A stretch of 42,163 nt of DNA from Eubacteriales bacterium (lineage in GTDB: Bacteria > Bacillota > Clostridia > Saccharofermentanales > UBA5734), in NCBI GenBank assembly GCA_028708525.1, contig JAQVYV010000004.1, positions 1 to 42,163 of the forward strand. The letters are read 5' to 3'. Under the pieces are notes generated by a model. The model did no database searches and had not been told where the DNA came from. It saw only the letters and a program-made list of their open reading frames with translations. Positions 1 through 9,453 of this stretch are shown piece by piece (the first letter of the stretch is position 1; every line of letters starts with the position of its first letter). Position numbers and translations under genes: made by a program.

Positions 1-783
1 AGTGAGATGCTGAACAGAACTGTTAATACACAACCTTGCCTTTTTCTTGTTGAAGTAGCTGTTGCTGCTGTTCTTGATGAGAATGGCATCAAAGCTGATT
101 CCGCAGCCGGATTCTCAGCCGGAGAGACGGCAGCTTTGTGTTATTGCGGAGTTATGGATATCGAACAGGCTTTTGATTATACCATCGTACGTGCCGCAGC
201 TATGGATGAGACAGCCTGTGATGTAAAAGGCAAAATGGCGGCGGTACTCAAGACAGATGCTGATACGATCGGTGATTTCTGTGAAAGTATTGGTGATGTA
301 TGGGCAGTCAATTTCAATTGTCCCGGACAAACTGTTATCTCCGGAAGACCTGAAAGTGTTGACCGTGTGGTCAGCAGGATAAAAGCGTGTGGCGGCAGGG
401 CAATAGAACTTAGCGTAAGCGGAGCTTTCCACAGTCCTTTGATGAAAAATGCTGCCGATAAAGCAAGCGGATATTTGAAATACATAGAACTTAATGAACC
501 TGTGACTCCTATATACTCTAACACTAACGGGGAGCGGATAAATAAAGAAGATTTGCCCGGGATCATTACTGAACAGATTTGTTCACCTGTGTTTTGGGAG
601 AAAACTGTCAGAGCAATGTACAGGGATGGAATCAGGACATTTGTTGAGATCGGGCCGGGAGAAGTGTTGTCAGGCCTTATCAGACGCATGTTTCCGGATA
701 CTGTAACTTGCAGTATTTCTGATACAGCCGGATTGGAAAGGTTTATTGAGACTATCGGAGCTAAGGAGAAACCGTATGCTTAA
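1..783 (+). CDS. fabD: Malonyl-CoA:ACP transacylase, 5' truncated by window edge
   Basis: Open at the left edge; NTQPCLFLVEVAV, GFSAGE nucleophile motif, SGAFHSPLM, FVEIGPGEVLSGL; followed by fabG. Confidence 0.93.
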   Translation, partial: SEMLNRTVNTQPCLFLVEVAVAAVLDENGIKADSAAGFSAGETAALCYCGVMDIEQAFDYTIVRAAAMDETACDVKGKMAAVLKTDADTIGDFCESIGDVWAVNFNCPGQTVISGRPESVDRVVSRIKACGGRAIELSVSGAFHSPLMKNAADKASGYLKYIELNEPVTPIYSNTNGERINKEDLPGIITEQICSPVFWEKTVRAMYRDGIRTFVEIGPGEVLSGLIRRMFPDTVTCSISDTAGLERFIETIGAKEKPYA

Positions 784-1516
784 AGGAAAAACAGCAGTCG
801 TCACAGGAGGCTCCAGAGGAATAGGAGCTGAAATTGCAAATAAACTAGCGCAGAACGGAGCAGATATCGCTTTGTTATACGCCGGTAATGATGAAGCTGC
901 ATCAAAGGTAGTTTCTGCTATATCTCGATTGGGTAATAAATGTGTTGCATATAAATGCGATGTCTCTGATTTCAACTCATCCCGCAATACTGTGGAGCGG
1001 ATCATAACTGATTTCGGAGAAATCGACATTCTTGTGAATAACGCCGGTATAGTGCGTGACGGATTTGTTTTGTCGATGCAAGAAGAGGATTTTGACGATG
1101 TTATAGCTGTGAATCTGAAGGGTTCATTTAATATGATAAAGCATGTGTACAGACACATGATGAAGAGAAGAACAGGCAGGATCATCAACATTTCTTCTGT
1201 TGTAGGCTTGTCGGGAAATGCCGGACAGAGTAATTATGCTGCTTCGAAAGCGGGGCTGATCGGTCTGACAAAATCAACAGCTAAAGAGCTTGCGGGGAGA
1301 GGGATCACATGTAATGCCGTCGCTCCCGGATATATTGAGACGGATATGACGGCTTCATTGAGCGAAGGTGTAAAGGCAGGTTATATTTCTGCGATACCTA
1401 TGAGACGTGCGGGAAATGGCAGTGAAGTGGCTGATGCGGTTTTGTTTCTTGCGAGCAATATGGCAGATTACATAACAGGTGAAGTTATTAAAGTTGATGG
1501 AGGACTTTCAATGTGA
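776..1516 (+). CDS. fabG: 3-oxoacyl-ACP reductase
   Basis: SDR motifs TGGSRGIG, NNAG, YAASKAG; ATG at 776 overlaps the fabD stop (the ORF track start at 746 is too long). Confidence 0.95.
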   Translation: MLKGKTAVVTGGSRGIGAEIANKLAQNGADIALLYAGNDEAASKVVSAISRLGNKCVAYKCDVSDFNSSRNTVERIITDFGEIDILVNNAGIVRDGFVLSMQEEDFDDVIAVNLKGSFNMIKHVYRHMMKRRTGRIINISSVVGLSGNAGQSNYAASKAGLIGLTKSTAKELAGRGITCNAVAPGYIETDMTASLSEGVKAGYISAIPMRRAGNGSEVADAVLFLASNMADYITGEVIKVDGGLSM

Positions 1517-2847
1517 GAAGTGCGAGTTATTCAGACAGAAAGGTTGCAGTAACAGGAATGGGAGTAGTTTCCCCGCTTGGTTGTGATATTGAGACGTTTT
1601 GGAAGAATATCACCACTGGAAAGTGTGGGATAGAAAGGATAACAAAGTTCGATCCGTCAGGTTTCAAGGTTCAGATCGCGGCTGAAGTAAGAGATTTTGA
1701 TCCTCTTATGTTCATGGAGAAAAGTCAGATAAGAAAAACAGATCTTTTCGTGCAATATGCAGTCGCAGCTGCCGCAATGGCTATGAAGGACAGTGGATTG
1801 GCAGATTTTTCAGACGGTTACAAAGGTGAGATGGTCGTTAGTGGTGTAGAACCCGGGCGTTTGGGTGTGTATGTCGGTTCCGGGATAGGCGGTATGAATA
1901 CTTTTATCAGAGAGGTCAATAAACTTAATGACAGTGGACCTAATATGGTTTCACCGTTCTTTGTGCCTATGATGATAGGGAACATTGCTGCAGGCACTAT
2001 AGCTATACAATATGGTGCACAGGGAGTAAATCTTCCGGTCGTAACTGCCTGTGCGACAGGTAGTCACTCTATCGGTGAAGCATATTACGCGATAACTCAA
2101 GGCAGGGCTGATGTCATCATTGCAGGAGGTTGTGAGGCAGCGATCAACCCTTTAGCGATCGCCGGCTTTACAAACTGTATGGCCTTAAGTAAGCGCAGCG
2201 ACCCTGAAAGCGCTTCGATTCCTTTTGACAGAAGAAGAGACGGATTTGTTATTGCAGAAGGTGCCGGAATACTTGTTCTTGAAGATTTAGATCACGCGAT
2301 CGACCGGGGAGCGAAAATATACGGTATGTTATCCGGTTACGGCAATACTTGTGACGCATATCATATAACTGCTCCGCATCCTGAAGCTGAAGGAGCTGCC
2401 TGTGCTATCAGAATTGCCGTAAAGGACGCATGTGATAATAACAAGTATCTTGAGATCAAACTAAATGAAGATCCAAAGATTTATATAAATGCACATGGTA
2501 CAAGTACTCCTCTGAATGACAGGTCTGAAACTCTTGCGATCAAAAAAGGGCTTGGTGAAGAAATGGCATATAAAGCTGCTGTCAGTTCAACTAAGTCAAT
2601 GACAGGACATATGCTGGGTGCTGCCGGTGCTGCTGAAGCAGTTGTTTCGCTTCTCGCTCTGCGGGACGGGGTAATTCCCCCTACGATCGGTTACGAAGAC
2701 CCTGATCCGGACTGTGATCTTGATTATACTCCGAATAAATCCAGGAAAATGCAGGCTGATCTTGCACTTTCGATATCGCTTGGATTCGGAGGTCATAATG
2801 CATGCATCGCCTTTACACGTGCAGAGAACATCAGAGGTGAAAAATAA
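1513..2847 (+). CDS. fabF: Beta-ketoacyl-ACP synthase II
   Basis: VAVTGMGVVSPLG, TACATGSH active-site Cys, NAHGTSTPLND, STKSMTGHMLGAAGA; GTG start overlapping fabG stop. Confidence 0.95.
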   Translation: MRSASYSDRKVAVTGMGVVSPLGCDIETFWKNITTGKCGIERITKFDPSGFKVQIAAEVRDFDPLMFMEKSQIRKTDLFVQYAVAAAAMAMKDSGLADFSDGYKGEMVVSGVEPGRLGVYVGSGIGGMNTFIREVNKLNDSGPNMVSPFFVPMMIGNIAAGTIAIQYGAQGVNLPVVTACATGSHSIGEAYYAITQGRADVIIAGGCEAAINPLAIAGFTNCMALSKRSDPESASIPFDRRRDGFVIAEGAGILVLEDLDHAIDRGAKIYGMLSGYGNTCDAYHITAPHPEAEGAACAIRIAVKDACDNNKYLEIKLNEDPKIYINAHGTSTPLNDRSETLAIKKGLGEEMAYKAAVSSTKSMTGHMLGAAGAAEAVVSLLALRDGVIPPTIGYEDPDPDCDLDYTPNKSRKMQADLALSISLGFGGHNACIAFTRAENIRGEK

Positions 2848-3279
2848 ATGGATACAAAGCTTATTAAAGAAATCATAGATATAGTAGAACGATCTTCTAT
2901 ATCTGAACTGGAAATTGAAGAGGGCGGCTGCAGGATCCGTGTAGGTAAAAGTAAAGATAAGACAAGGGTACAGGAGATCAAGCAATTTGTACCGGCGAAG
3001 AGCGAAACGGAACCAAAAGTCGCACTAAATGATTCACTTCCTGAAGGTGATGCGATTCCTGCACCTATGATCGGAGTTTTCTACACTGCAGCATCTCCTG
3101 ACGCGAAGCCTTTCGTTAAGACGGGAGACAAAATCAGTAAAGGTGATGTGTTATGTATCATTGAGGCTATGAAATTGATGAATGAGATCACCGCTGACAA
3201 GGATGGGGAGATCGTTGAGATATGTGCTTTAAACGGGCAGGTCGTTGAGTTTGGACAAACGATCTTCCGTATAGCCTGA
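2848..3279 (+). CDS. accB: Acetyl-CoA carboxylase biotin carboxyl carrier protein
   Basis: Biotinylation motif EAMKLMNEI; APMIGVFYTAASPDAKPFV; located in the fab/acc operon. Confidence 0.95.
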   Translation: MDTKLIKEIIDIVERSSISELEIEEGGCRIRVGKSKDKTRVQEIKQFVPAKSETEPKVALNDSLPEGDAIPAPMIGVFYTAASPDAKPFVKTGDKISKGDVLCIIEAMKLMNEITADKDGEIVEICALNGQVVEFGQTIFRIA

Positions 3280-3304
3280 TAGAAGTGATGTGTGCGGAGG
3301 ATGT

Positions 3305-3730
3305 ATGAACAGAACAGATATAATGGAAATATTGCCTCACAGAGCATCGATGCTTCTTGTGGATGAGGCCTTTAAGACAGGTGAACACAGTGCTTCCGGG
3401 AAGTATACAGTAAGAGGAGATGAATGGTTTCTGGACGGTCATTTCCCCGGGAACCCTGTTGTGCCCGGAGTTATTCTATGTGAAATCATGGCTCAGACTT
3501 GTGCGGTGATACTCGCTGATGAAGTTAAAGGGGCAACTCCGTACTTTACCGGTCTTAATAAAGTTAAATTCAGAAGGAAGGTCTTGCCGGGGGACAAGCT
3601 TGAGATCAGTTGTGATGTTACTGGAAGTAAGGCCTCATTCTATTTTGCTAAAGCCAAAGCAAATGTCTGCGGCAACCTTGTTGCAAGCGCGGAGTTTTCT
3701 TTTGCCATCGTAAGAGAGGAGGGCTCTTAA
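3305..3730 (+). CDS. fabZ: 3-hydroxyacyl-ACP dehydratase
   Basis: LPHRASMLLVDEA, HFPGNPVVPGVILCEIMAQ; ATG at 3305 with upstream GGAGG. Confidence 0.94.
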   Translation: MNRTDIMEILPHRASMLLVDEAFKTGEHSASGKYTVRGDEWFLDGHFPGNPVVPGVILCEIMAQTCAVILADEVKGATPYFTGLNKVKFRRKVLPGDKLEISCDVTGSKASFYFAKAKANVCGNLVASAEFSFAIVREEGS

Positions 3731-5094
3731 TGTTCAGAAAGATCCTTGTCGCTAACAGGGGAGAGATAGCCGTAAGGATCATCAGGGCCTGCAAAGAAAT
3801 GGGTATACTGACAGTTGCTGTATTTTCCACTGCAGACCGGGATGCTTTGCACGTGAGTCTGGCTGATGAGAGCTATTGCATCGGAGGACCTTCGGTTACG
3901 GAAAGTTATCTTAATATGGGTGCGGTTATAACTGCTGCTGTTGTTACCGGATCAGAAGCTATTCATCCCGGATATGGTCTTTTGTCCGAAAATTCTGTTT
4001 TCGCAGCACTATGCGATCAATGCAATATCGTATTTATCGGTCCGTCTGCGGAATCTATTGCTATGATGGGAGATAAGAACGAAGCAAGGCTGGCCATGAT
4101 CAAAGCGAATGTTCCTGTTATACCGGGAACGGAAATACTCGCTGATCCTGATGAAGCGGAGAGAAGAGCTTGTGATATCGGATATCCTATCCTGATAAAA
4201 GCCAGAAGCGGTGGCGGAGGAAGAGGTATACGTCTTGTTAAAGCAAAAGATGAGCTGCGAAGAAATTTTCAGGCTGCGGCTGCTGAAGCTGAAAAGGCTT
4301 TCGGCGATCCCGGGCTATACCTTGAAAAATATCTTACGGGTGTGAAGCACATAGAGATGCAGATCCTTGCAGATAAATCGGGCAATGTTATTTGCCTTGG
4401 TGAAAGAGATTGTTCTGCACAGCGAAGAAATCAGAAACTGATGGAAGAAAGCCCTTCTGTAGCTATAGATGACGCTGCAAGAGCAGAACTTGTAGGCATA
4501 ACAACAGCTGCCGTAAAGTCTATTGGATATCACAACGCCGGAACGATCGAATACCTTTATGACGGGAAAGATGGTTTCTATTTTATGGAAATGAACACAA
4601 GGCTTCAGGTTGAACATCCTGTTACAGAAATGGTGACGGGGATCGATCTTGTACAATGGCAGATACGAATAGCATACGGACTGGTTATTCCTTTCACACA
4701 GCAAGATATAGAGCTGAAAGGCCATGCTATCGAGTGCAGGATAAATGCTGAAGACCCTGAACATGATTTCAGACCGCAATGCGGCACGATCGAAACTCTG
4801 CATATACCCGGAGGACCGGGAGTAAGATTTGACTCAGCGGTTTACAGAGGTTATGCGATCCCTCCGTATTATGATTCTATGATCGGAAAACTTATCGTTC
4901 ACTCAGGTAGCAGAAGTGAGGCTCTGAGAAAAATGCATGCCGCACTATGTGAACTCGTGATCGGTGGTATTGCGCATAATGCAGACTTACAAAGACGGAT
5001 ACTAAAAGACAAACGTTTCATTTCGGGAAAATATGATACAGGACTGATCAGTTCTATGATTTTAAAACCGGAGGTAAGAACGGATGTTAAATAA
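3730..5094 (+). CDS. accC: Acetyl-CoA carboxylase, biotin carboxylase subunit
   Basis: MFRKILVANRGEIAVRIIRACKEMG, HPGYGLLSEN, GGGGRGIRLV, MEMNTRLQVEHPVTEM. Confidence 0.97.
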   Translation: MFRKILVANRGEIAVRIIRACKEMGILTVAVFSTADRDALHVSLADESYCIGGPSVTESYLNMGAVITAAVVTGSEAIHPGYGLLSENSVFAALCDQCNIVFIGPSAESIAMMGDKNEARLAMIKANVPVIPGTEILADPDEAERRACDIGYPILIKARSGGGGRGIRLVKAKDELRRNFQAAAAEAEKAFGDPGLYLEKYLTGVKHIEMQILADKSGNVICLGERDCSAQRRNQKLMEESPSVAIDDAARAELVGITTAAVKSIGYHNAGTIEYLYDGKDGFYFMEMNTRLQVEHPVTEMVTGIDLVQWQIRIAYGLVIPFTQQDIELKGHAIECRINAEDPEHDFRPQCGTIETLHIPGGPGVRFDSAVYRGYAIPPYYDSMIGKLIVHSGSRSEALRKMHAALCELVIGGIAHNADLQRRILKDKRFISGKYDTGLISSMILKPEVRTDVK

Positions 5095-5953
5095 GGATTC
5101 ATTCAAAAACCCTGAGCTCTGGCTTGAAAAGCACAACAAGAATAAGCTTGTAGGAGAACGTCCGGAAACCTTGCCAAGCATTCCTGAGGAATTGTGGCGT
5201 TCCTGTCCGGCTTGCAGAAAACCTTCATTAGCTGATGCGGTAACAGATTTATTGGAGGTGTGTCCGCAATGCGGCCATCACTTCAATTTGAGCGCAAGAA
5301 AGAGGATAGATATAACTGCTGATGAAGGGTCATTTATTGAATTGTTTACTGTGGTAGGTGAAAGAGATGTTCTCAAATTTCCGGGATATAAAGATAAACT
5401 GGAGTCGGCTAAGGCGGCAAGCGGAGAAGAAGAATCAGTGATCTGTGGAAAATGTACTATTGGAGGATATGAAACTGTTCTTTGTGTTATGGAGCCTGCG
5501 TTTATGATGGGAAGCATGGGACGAGTTACCGGAGAACGTATCACAATGGCTTTCGAAATGGCAGTTTCGTCTGAACTGCCTGTTGTTGTTTTCTGTGCGT
5601 CGGGCGGTGCGCGTATGCAGGAAGGAATGTTTTCGCTTATGCAGATGGCTAAGACCAGCGGTGCGGTTAAGTTTCACAGTCTGGCAGGGTTATTCTATCT
5701 TTCGGTAATAACAAACCCGACAACCGGAGGTGTTACAGCCAGTTTCGCAATGGAAGGTGATGTTATAATCGCTGAACCGGGTGCGCTGATAGGGTTTGCA
5801 GGTCCGAGAGTTATTGAGCAGACGATCAGACAGAAATTACCGGAAGGATTTCAATCTGCTGAATTTGTTTTGAGTAAGGGTTTTCTTGATGCTGTAGTGC
5901 AGAGAAAAAGGCTGAAGACTTTCATAACTTCAATGTTAAAAGCTCATTCATGA
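5084..5953 (+). CDS. accD: Acetyl-CoA carboxylase carboxyltransferase subunit beta
   Basis: Zinc finger CPAC..CPQCGHHF, ASGGARMQEG, NPTTGGVTASFAM; overlaps accC by 11 nt. Confidence 0.95.
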   Translation: MLNKDSFKNPELWLEKHNKNKLVGERPETLPSIPEELWRSCPACRKPSLADAVTDLLEVCPQCGHHFNLSARKRIDITADEGSFIELFTVVGERDVLKFPGYKDKLESAKAASGEEESVICGKCTIGGYETVLCVMEPAFMMGSMGRVTGERITMAFEMAVSSELPVVVFCASGGARMQEGMFSLMQMAKTSGAVKFHSLAGLFYLSVITNPTTGGVTASFAMEGDVIIAEPGALIGFAGPRVIEQTIRQKLPEGFQSAEFVLSKGFLDAVVQRKRLKTFITSMLKAHS

Positions 5954-5969
5954 TTAAAGGAGCATAATA

Positions 5970-6722
5970 ATGAAAATATCTGCATATGAACAAGTTAAGA
6001 TAGCCAGATCAAATGAGCGGCCTACTTCGCTTCAATACATCAATGAGCTGTTCGATGAATTTATTCCTTTGGCGGGGGACAGAAAATATGGTGAAGATAA
6101 GGCAATCGAAGGAGGCATAGCATTTTTCGATAACATACCGTGTACTGTTATCGGACTTGAAAAAGGTAATGATACTTCAGACAGGATATCCAGAAATTTC
6201 GGATCAGCACATCCGGAAGGGTACAGAAAATCACTAAGACTCATGAAACAGGCAGAGAAATTCAGAAGACCGGTCATATGCTTTGTTGATACAGCCGGAG
6301 CTTTCTGCGGCATTGCTGCTGAGGAACGAGGCCAAGGACAGGCGATCGCAGAAAATCTGATGGAAATGATGACTCTTAAAACACCGGTGCTTTCAATACT
6401 CATCGGAGAGGGAGGCAGCGGAGGTGCTTTGGCTCTTGCTATAGCTGATGAAGTATGGATGATTGAAAACTCGGTTTATTCAGTAATTTCACCTGAAGGC
6501 TGCGCTAGTATTTTATGGAAAGATCCTTTGAAAGTCGAACTGGCAGCGGAAAGCCTTGGGCTAACTGCTCATGACCTCATAGGATTTGGGATCATAGATA
6601 AGATAATACCTCTTGATTTCACTGTTCTGAAAAATGAAATCGCGGGATTCCTGACCGGGAGCTCTGAATTGGATGCGAATGATATCGTCAGCAGAAGATA
6701 CGCAAGATATAGAAAATTCTAA
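5970..6722 (+). CDS. accA: Acetyl-CoA carboxylase carboxyltransferase subunit alpha
   Basis: FVDTAGAFCGIAAEERGQGQAIAENL, GEGGSGGALALA, SVISPEGCASILWKD. Confidence 0.95.
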   Translation: MKISAYEQVKIARSNERPTSLQYINELFDEFIPLAGDRKYGEDKAIEGGIAFFDNIPCTVIGLEKGNDTSDRISRNFGSAHPEGYRKSLRLMKQAEKFRRPVICFVDTAGAFCGIAAEERGQGQAIAENLMEMMTLKTPVLSILIGEGGSGGALALAIADEVWMIENSVYSVISPEGCASILWKDPLKVELAAESLGLTAHDLIGFGIIDKIIPLDFTVLKNEIAGFLTGSSELDANDIVSRRYARYRKF

Positions 6723-6731
6723 TTCTTGATC

Positions 6732-8480
6732 CTACACATCAATTATCGAAAGCAAAATTATTGGGCGTCTCTTGGTTTTATTATATAAATAATCACGTAT
6801 CTGATCGCGGAGTTTATTAGTCTTAAGCGCGTCTTTCAGGCTTCTGTCTGAGTTTTCGGTTTTATGAACGTATGAATATACCTTGGATAAACATTCACTG
6901 ACTATTTCTTCGGCTTCAGACTCATACAGAAATCCTTTGGTATGAACGACAGGATCGCCAAGCATCACATCGTTGTCAAGATCGACAGCTATGGCTATAC
7001 TGACAATGCCCTCGTCCGATAAAGTGATGCGCTCCTTTAAAACTGAGTTTCCGGCTTCGGCATAACCTGTTCCGTCGACCATGATCCCTTCTGCAGGAAC
7101 CGAACCTTTGATCTGTGCCTTTTCCTTCGTTATTTCCAGAATGTCTCCGTTATTCAGCAGGAAAATATCATCCAAAGATTTACCCATCCGCTGTGCGAGC
7201 TGAGAGTGCTGGAAAAGCATGCGGTATTCACCATGCATAGGTACAAAATATTTACTCTGAACCAACTGGTGCATGAGCTTTAACTCTTCCTGGTAAGCAT
7301 GTCCTGAAGCATGTACTTCAGCAAGAGAAGCATAGATGACATTTGCACCTCGAAGATAAAGTTCATTTATGACTTTGTAAATCGATTTCTCGTTACCCGG
7401 TATCGGTGACGACGAGAGTATAACAGTATCTTTAGAGCTGATTTCGATCTTCTGGTGTTCGCTGAATGCCATTTTAGTAAGTGCGGCAAGCGGTTCACCC
7501 TGACTTCCGGTTGAGATTATAACAACCTTAGCCGGGTCAAGATCCTTTATCCTGTTAACATCAATAAGAGTATCAGGTTTTACTGTCATATAACCTAAAG
7601 AGTTAGCCGCGGTAAAAACATTGACAACACTTCGTCCGATAAGACAAACTTTTCGGTCAAATCGTTCAGCAGCGGTGAAAATTTGTTGCATTCTGTATAT
7701 GTTGGATGAAAACGTAGCGACAATTATCCTTCCGGGAGCTTTCTCGAAAATGCCGGAAAAGGAGTCGCCTACCTTACTTTCGGACATTGAAAATCCCGGT
7801 TTCTCGACATTAGTGCTTTCGCACATCAGAAGAAGAGGCTTTTCTCTGCCGACTTCAGCCAGTCGGTGCAGAGAGATGGGATCACCGTTGATAGGAGTAA
7901 AATCGATCTTGAAATCACCTGTATGGATCACAGTTCCCGCCGTAGTACGTATTGCCAGAATATTGGCATCGGCTATGCTGTGATTTGAATGTATGAATTC
8001 TACAGAAAACAGACCGGCTTTGATCACATCTCCATCTTCCACAGAATGAAGGTCAAGGTTCTTCAGGGATCCGCCGCGGTCTTCCATCTTGGATCTTATC
8101 AATGCTATTGCAAGCTTTGATCCGTAAAGTGGTGCTTTGACTTCTTTAGTAAGCCAAGCTACGGCACCAATGTGATCTTCATGACCATGTGTGAAAAAGA
8201 CACCGCGTACCCGGGATCTGTTCTTGAAAACATAAGTCATGTCAGGAATAACTATGTCGATTCCCGGCATATCATCTTCCGGAAATCCGATTCCGCAATC
8301 TACGATGATGATATCGTTGCCGTACTCATAAACGAACATGTTCTTGCCGATCTCACGCATCCCCCCTAACGGAATAACTTTAAGAGGTTTGATTTTAGGA
8401 GTATTGGGCTTGTTCGTCGGAACCATGGTCTTCTTCTTCTTACTGTTGAATTTATCTGAACTTATCATGTTTTGTTTCAT
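6732..8480 (-). CDS. rnj: Ribonuclease J family protein
   Basis: Metallo-beta-lactamase THGHEDHIGA, HTGDFKID, STGSQGEP, PMHGEYRML; AAGGTG upstream of ATG on the minus strand. Confidence 0.94.
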   Translation of the reverse strand: MKQNMISSDKFNSKKKKTMVPTNKPNTPKIKPLKVIPLGGMREIGKNMFVYEYGNDIIIVDCGIGFPEDDMPGIDIVIPDMTYVFKNRSRVRGVFFTHGHEDHIGAVAWLTKEVKAPLYGSKLAIALIRSKMEDRGGSLKNLDLHSVEDGDVIKAGLFSVEFIHSNHSIADANILAIRTTAGTVIHTGDFKIDFTPINGDPISLHRLAEVGREKPLLLMCESTNVEKPGFSMSESKVGDSFSGIFEKAPGRIIVATFSSNIYRMQQIFTAAERFDRKVCLIGRSVVNVFTAANSLGYMTVKPDTLIDVNRIKDLDPAKVVIISTGSQGEPLAALTKMAFSEHQKIEISSKDTVILSSSPIPGNEKSIYKVINELYLRGANVIYASLAEVHASGHAYQEELKLMHQLVQSKYFVPMHGEYRMLFQHSQLAQRMGKSLDDIFLLNNGDILEITKEKAQIKGSVPAEGIMVDGTGYAEAGNSVLKERITLSDEGIVSIAIAVDLDNDVMLGDPVVHTKGFLYESEAEEIVSECLSKVYSYVHKTENSDRSLKDALKTNKLRDQIRDYLYNKTKRRPIILLSIIDV

Positions 8481-8549
8481 TTTTCACCTTAATTATATTG
8501 ATACTGATTAATAATAGCATATCATCGGGTGTTTGTGTATAATTTATGC

Positions 8550-8579
8550 TTGCATTGCACTTAGAGGATGTGATAGAAT
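8550..8579 (+). promoter_or_regulatory. Candidate sigma-A promoter for rpsT
   Basis: TTGCAT (8550-8555) - 18 nt - TAGAAT (8574-8579) with extended -10 TGA; start codon about 35 nt downstream. Confidence 0.5.
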
Positions 8580-8612
8580 ACCACAGTACTTTAGCGACAG
8601 GAGGTGAGAACA

Positions 8613-8873
8613 ATGCCGAATATCAAATCAGCTATAAAGCGTGTCAGTGTTACTGCGAAGAAGACTGAAGTAAACAAGCAGCAGAAAAGCGCTGTGCGTA
8701 CAGATATAAAGAAAGCAAGAACTGCTGTTGCGAACGGAGCACCCGACGCTAAGGAAACTGTAGATAAGGCTATGGTCAGGATAGACAAGGCTGCTTCCAA
8801 AGGATATATGCACAAGAATACTGCAGCTCGTAAGAAGTCCAGACTTGCAAAGGCTCTTAATACTGCTGAATAA
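8613..8873 (+). CDS. rpsT: 30S ribosomal protein S20
   Basis: MPNIKSAIKRVSVTAKK...KGYMHKNTAARKKSRLAKAL; AGGAGGTGAG RBS. Confidence 0.95.
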   Translation: MPNIKSAIKRVSVTAKKTEVNKQQKSAVRTDIKKARTAVANGAPDAKETVDKAMVRIDKAASKGYMHKNTAARKKSRLAKALNTAE

Positions 8874-8901
8874 TTAGTAGAAACTGATTAGAAGAATCGT
8901 G

Positions 8902-8930
8902 GACGGGGGCAATTTACCCCCGTCTCTATT
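8902..8930 (+). terminator. Intrinsic terminator or leader hairpin after rpsT
   Basis: GACGGGGG (8902-8909), 7-nt loop, CCCCCGTC (8917-8924), then tctattt. Confidence 0.7.
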
Positions 8931-8962
8931 TATGTTATGATGATTTCCGGAGGTGACCTGAT

Positions 8963-9415
8963 ATGAAAGTTATTTTGTTAGAAGATGTTAAATCTCTGGG
9001 TAAAGCTGATGACATCGTCGAAGTGAATCCGGGGTATGGTAATAATTTCCTTATAAAGAAGAAACTGGCACTTGAAGCAACACCTGAAAACTTGAACTCT
9101 GTTAAAATGAGAAAGAAAACAGCAGAGGAAAAGGCCCGTCTGGAGTACGAGGAGGCTTTGAGATCCGCTGAGGTGATGAGTGGAAAAGTATTTGAACTTC
9201 CTATGAAATGTGGTGAAGGCAGCAGATTATATGGTGCCGTGACAGGTATGGATGTAGCTCGTGCAGCTGAGGCTGCAGGGTTCAGAGTAGATAAAAGAAA
9301 TATAACGATAAATTCGCATATAAAGACTCTGGGGCTTTATGATGCTGAAATAAAGCTTCATAATAAGGTGAGTGTAAATATTAAATTAAACATTGTTGAC
9401 GCAGGTAAGAAATAG
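8963..9415 (+). CDS. rplI: 50S ribosomal protein L9
   Basis: MKVILLEDVKSLGKADDIVEVNPGYGNNFLIKKKLA. Confidence 0.96.
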   Translation: MKVILLEDVKSLGKADDIVEVNPGYGNNFLIKKKLALEATPENLNSVKMRKKTAEEKARLEYEEALRSAEVMSGKVFELPMKCGEGSRLYGAVTGMDVARAAEAAGFRVDKRNITINSHIKTLGLYDAEIKLHNKVSVNIKLNIVDAGKK

Positions 9416-9453
9416 CTGCCTAAGAATGTTTTATATCGTTTACAGGAGAATGT

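Noticed and set aside
115-689. Minus-strand ORFs opposite fabD (and the many similar antisense ORFs across the window)
   Set aside because: They lie inside well-supported genes on the opposite strand, show no recognisable motifs or RBS, and are typical shadow ORFs.
1-783. FabD lacking its N-terminal FPGQG region as a pseudogene
   Set aside because: The reading frame is open to the left edge; the gene is simply cut by the window boundary.
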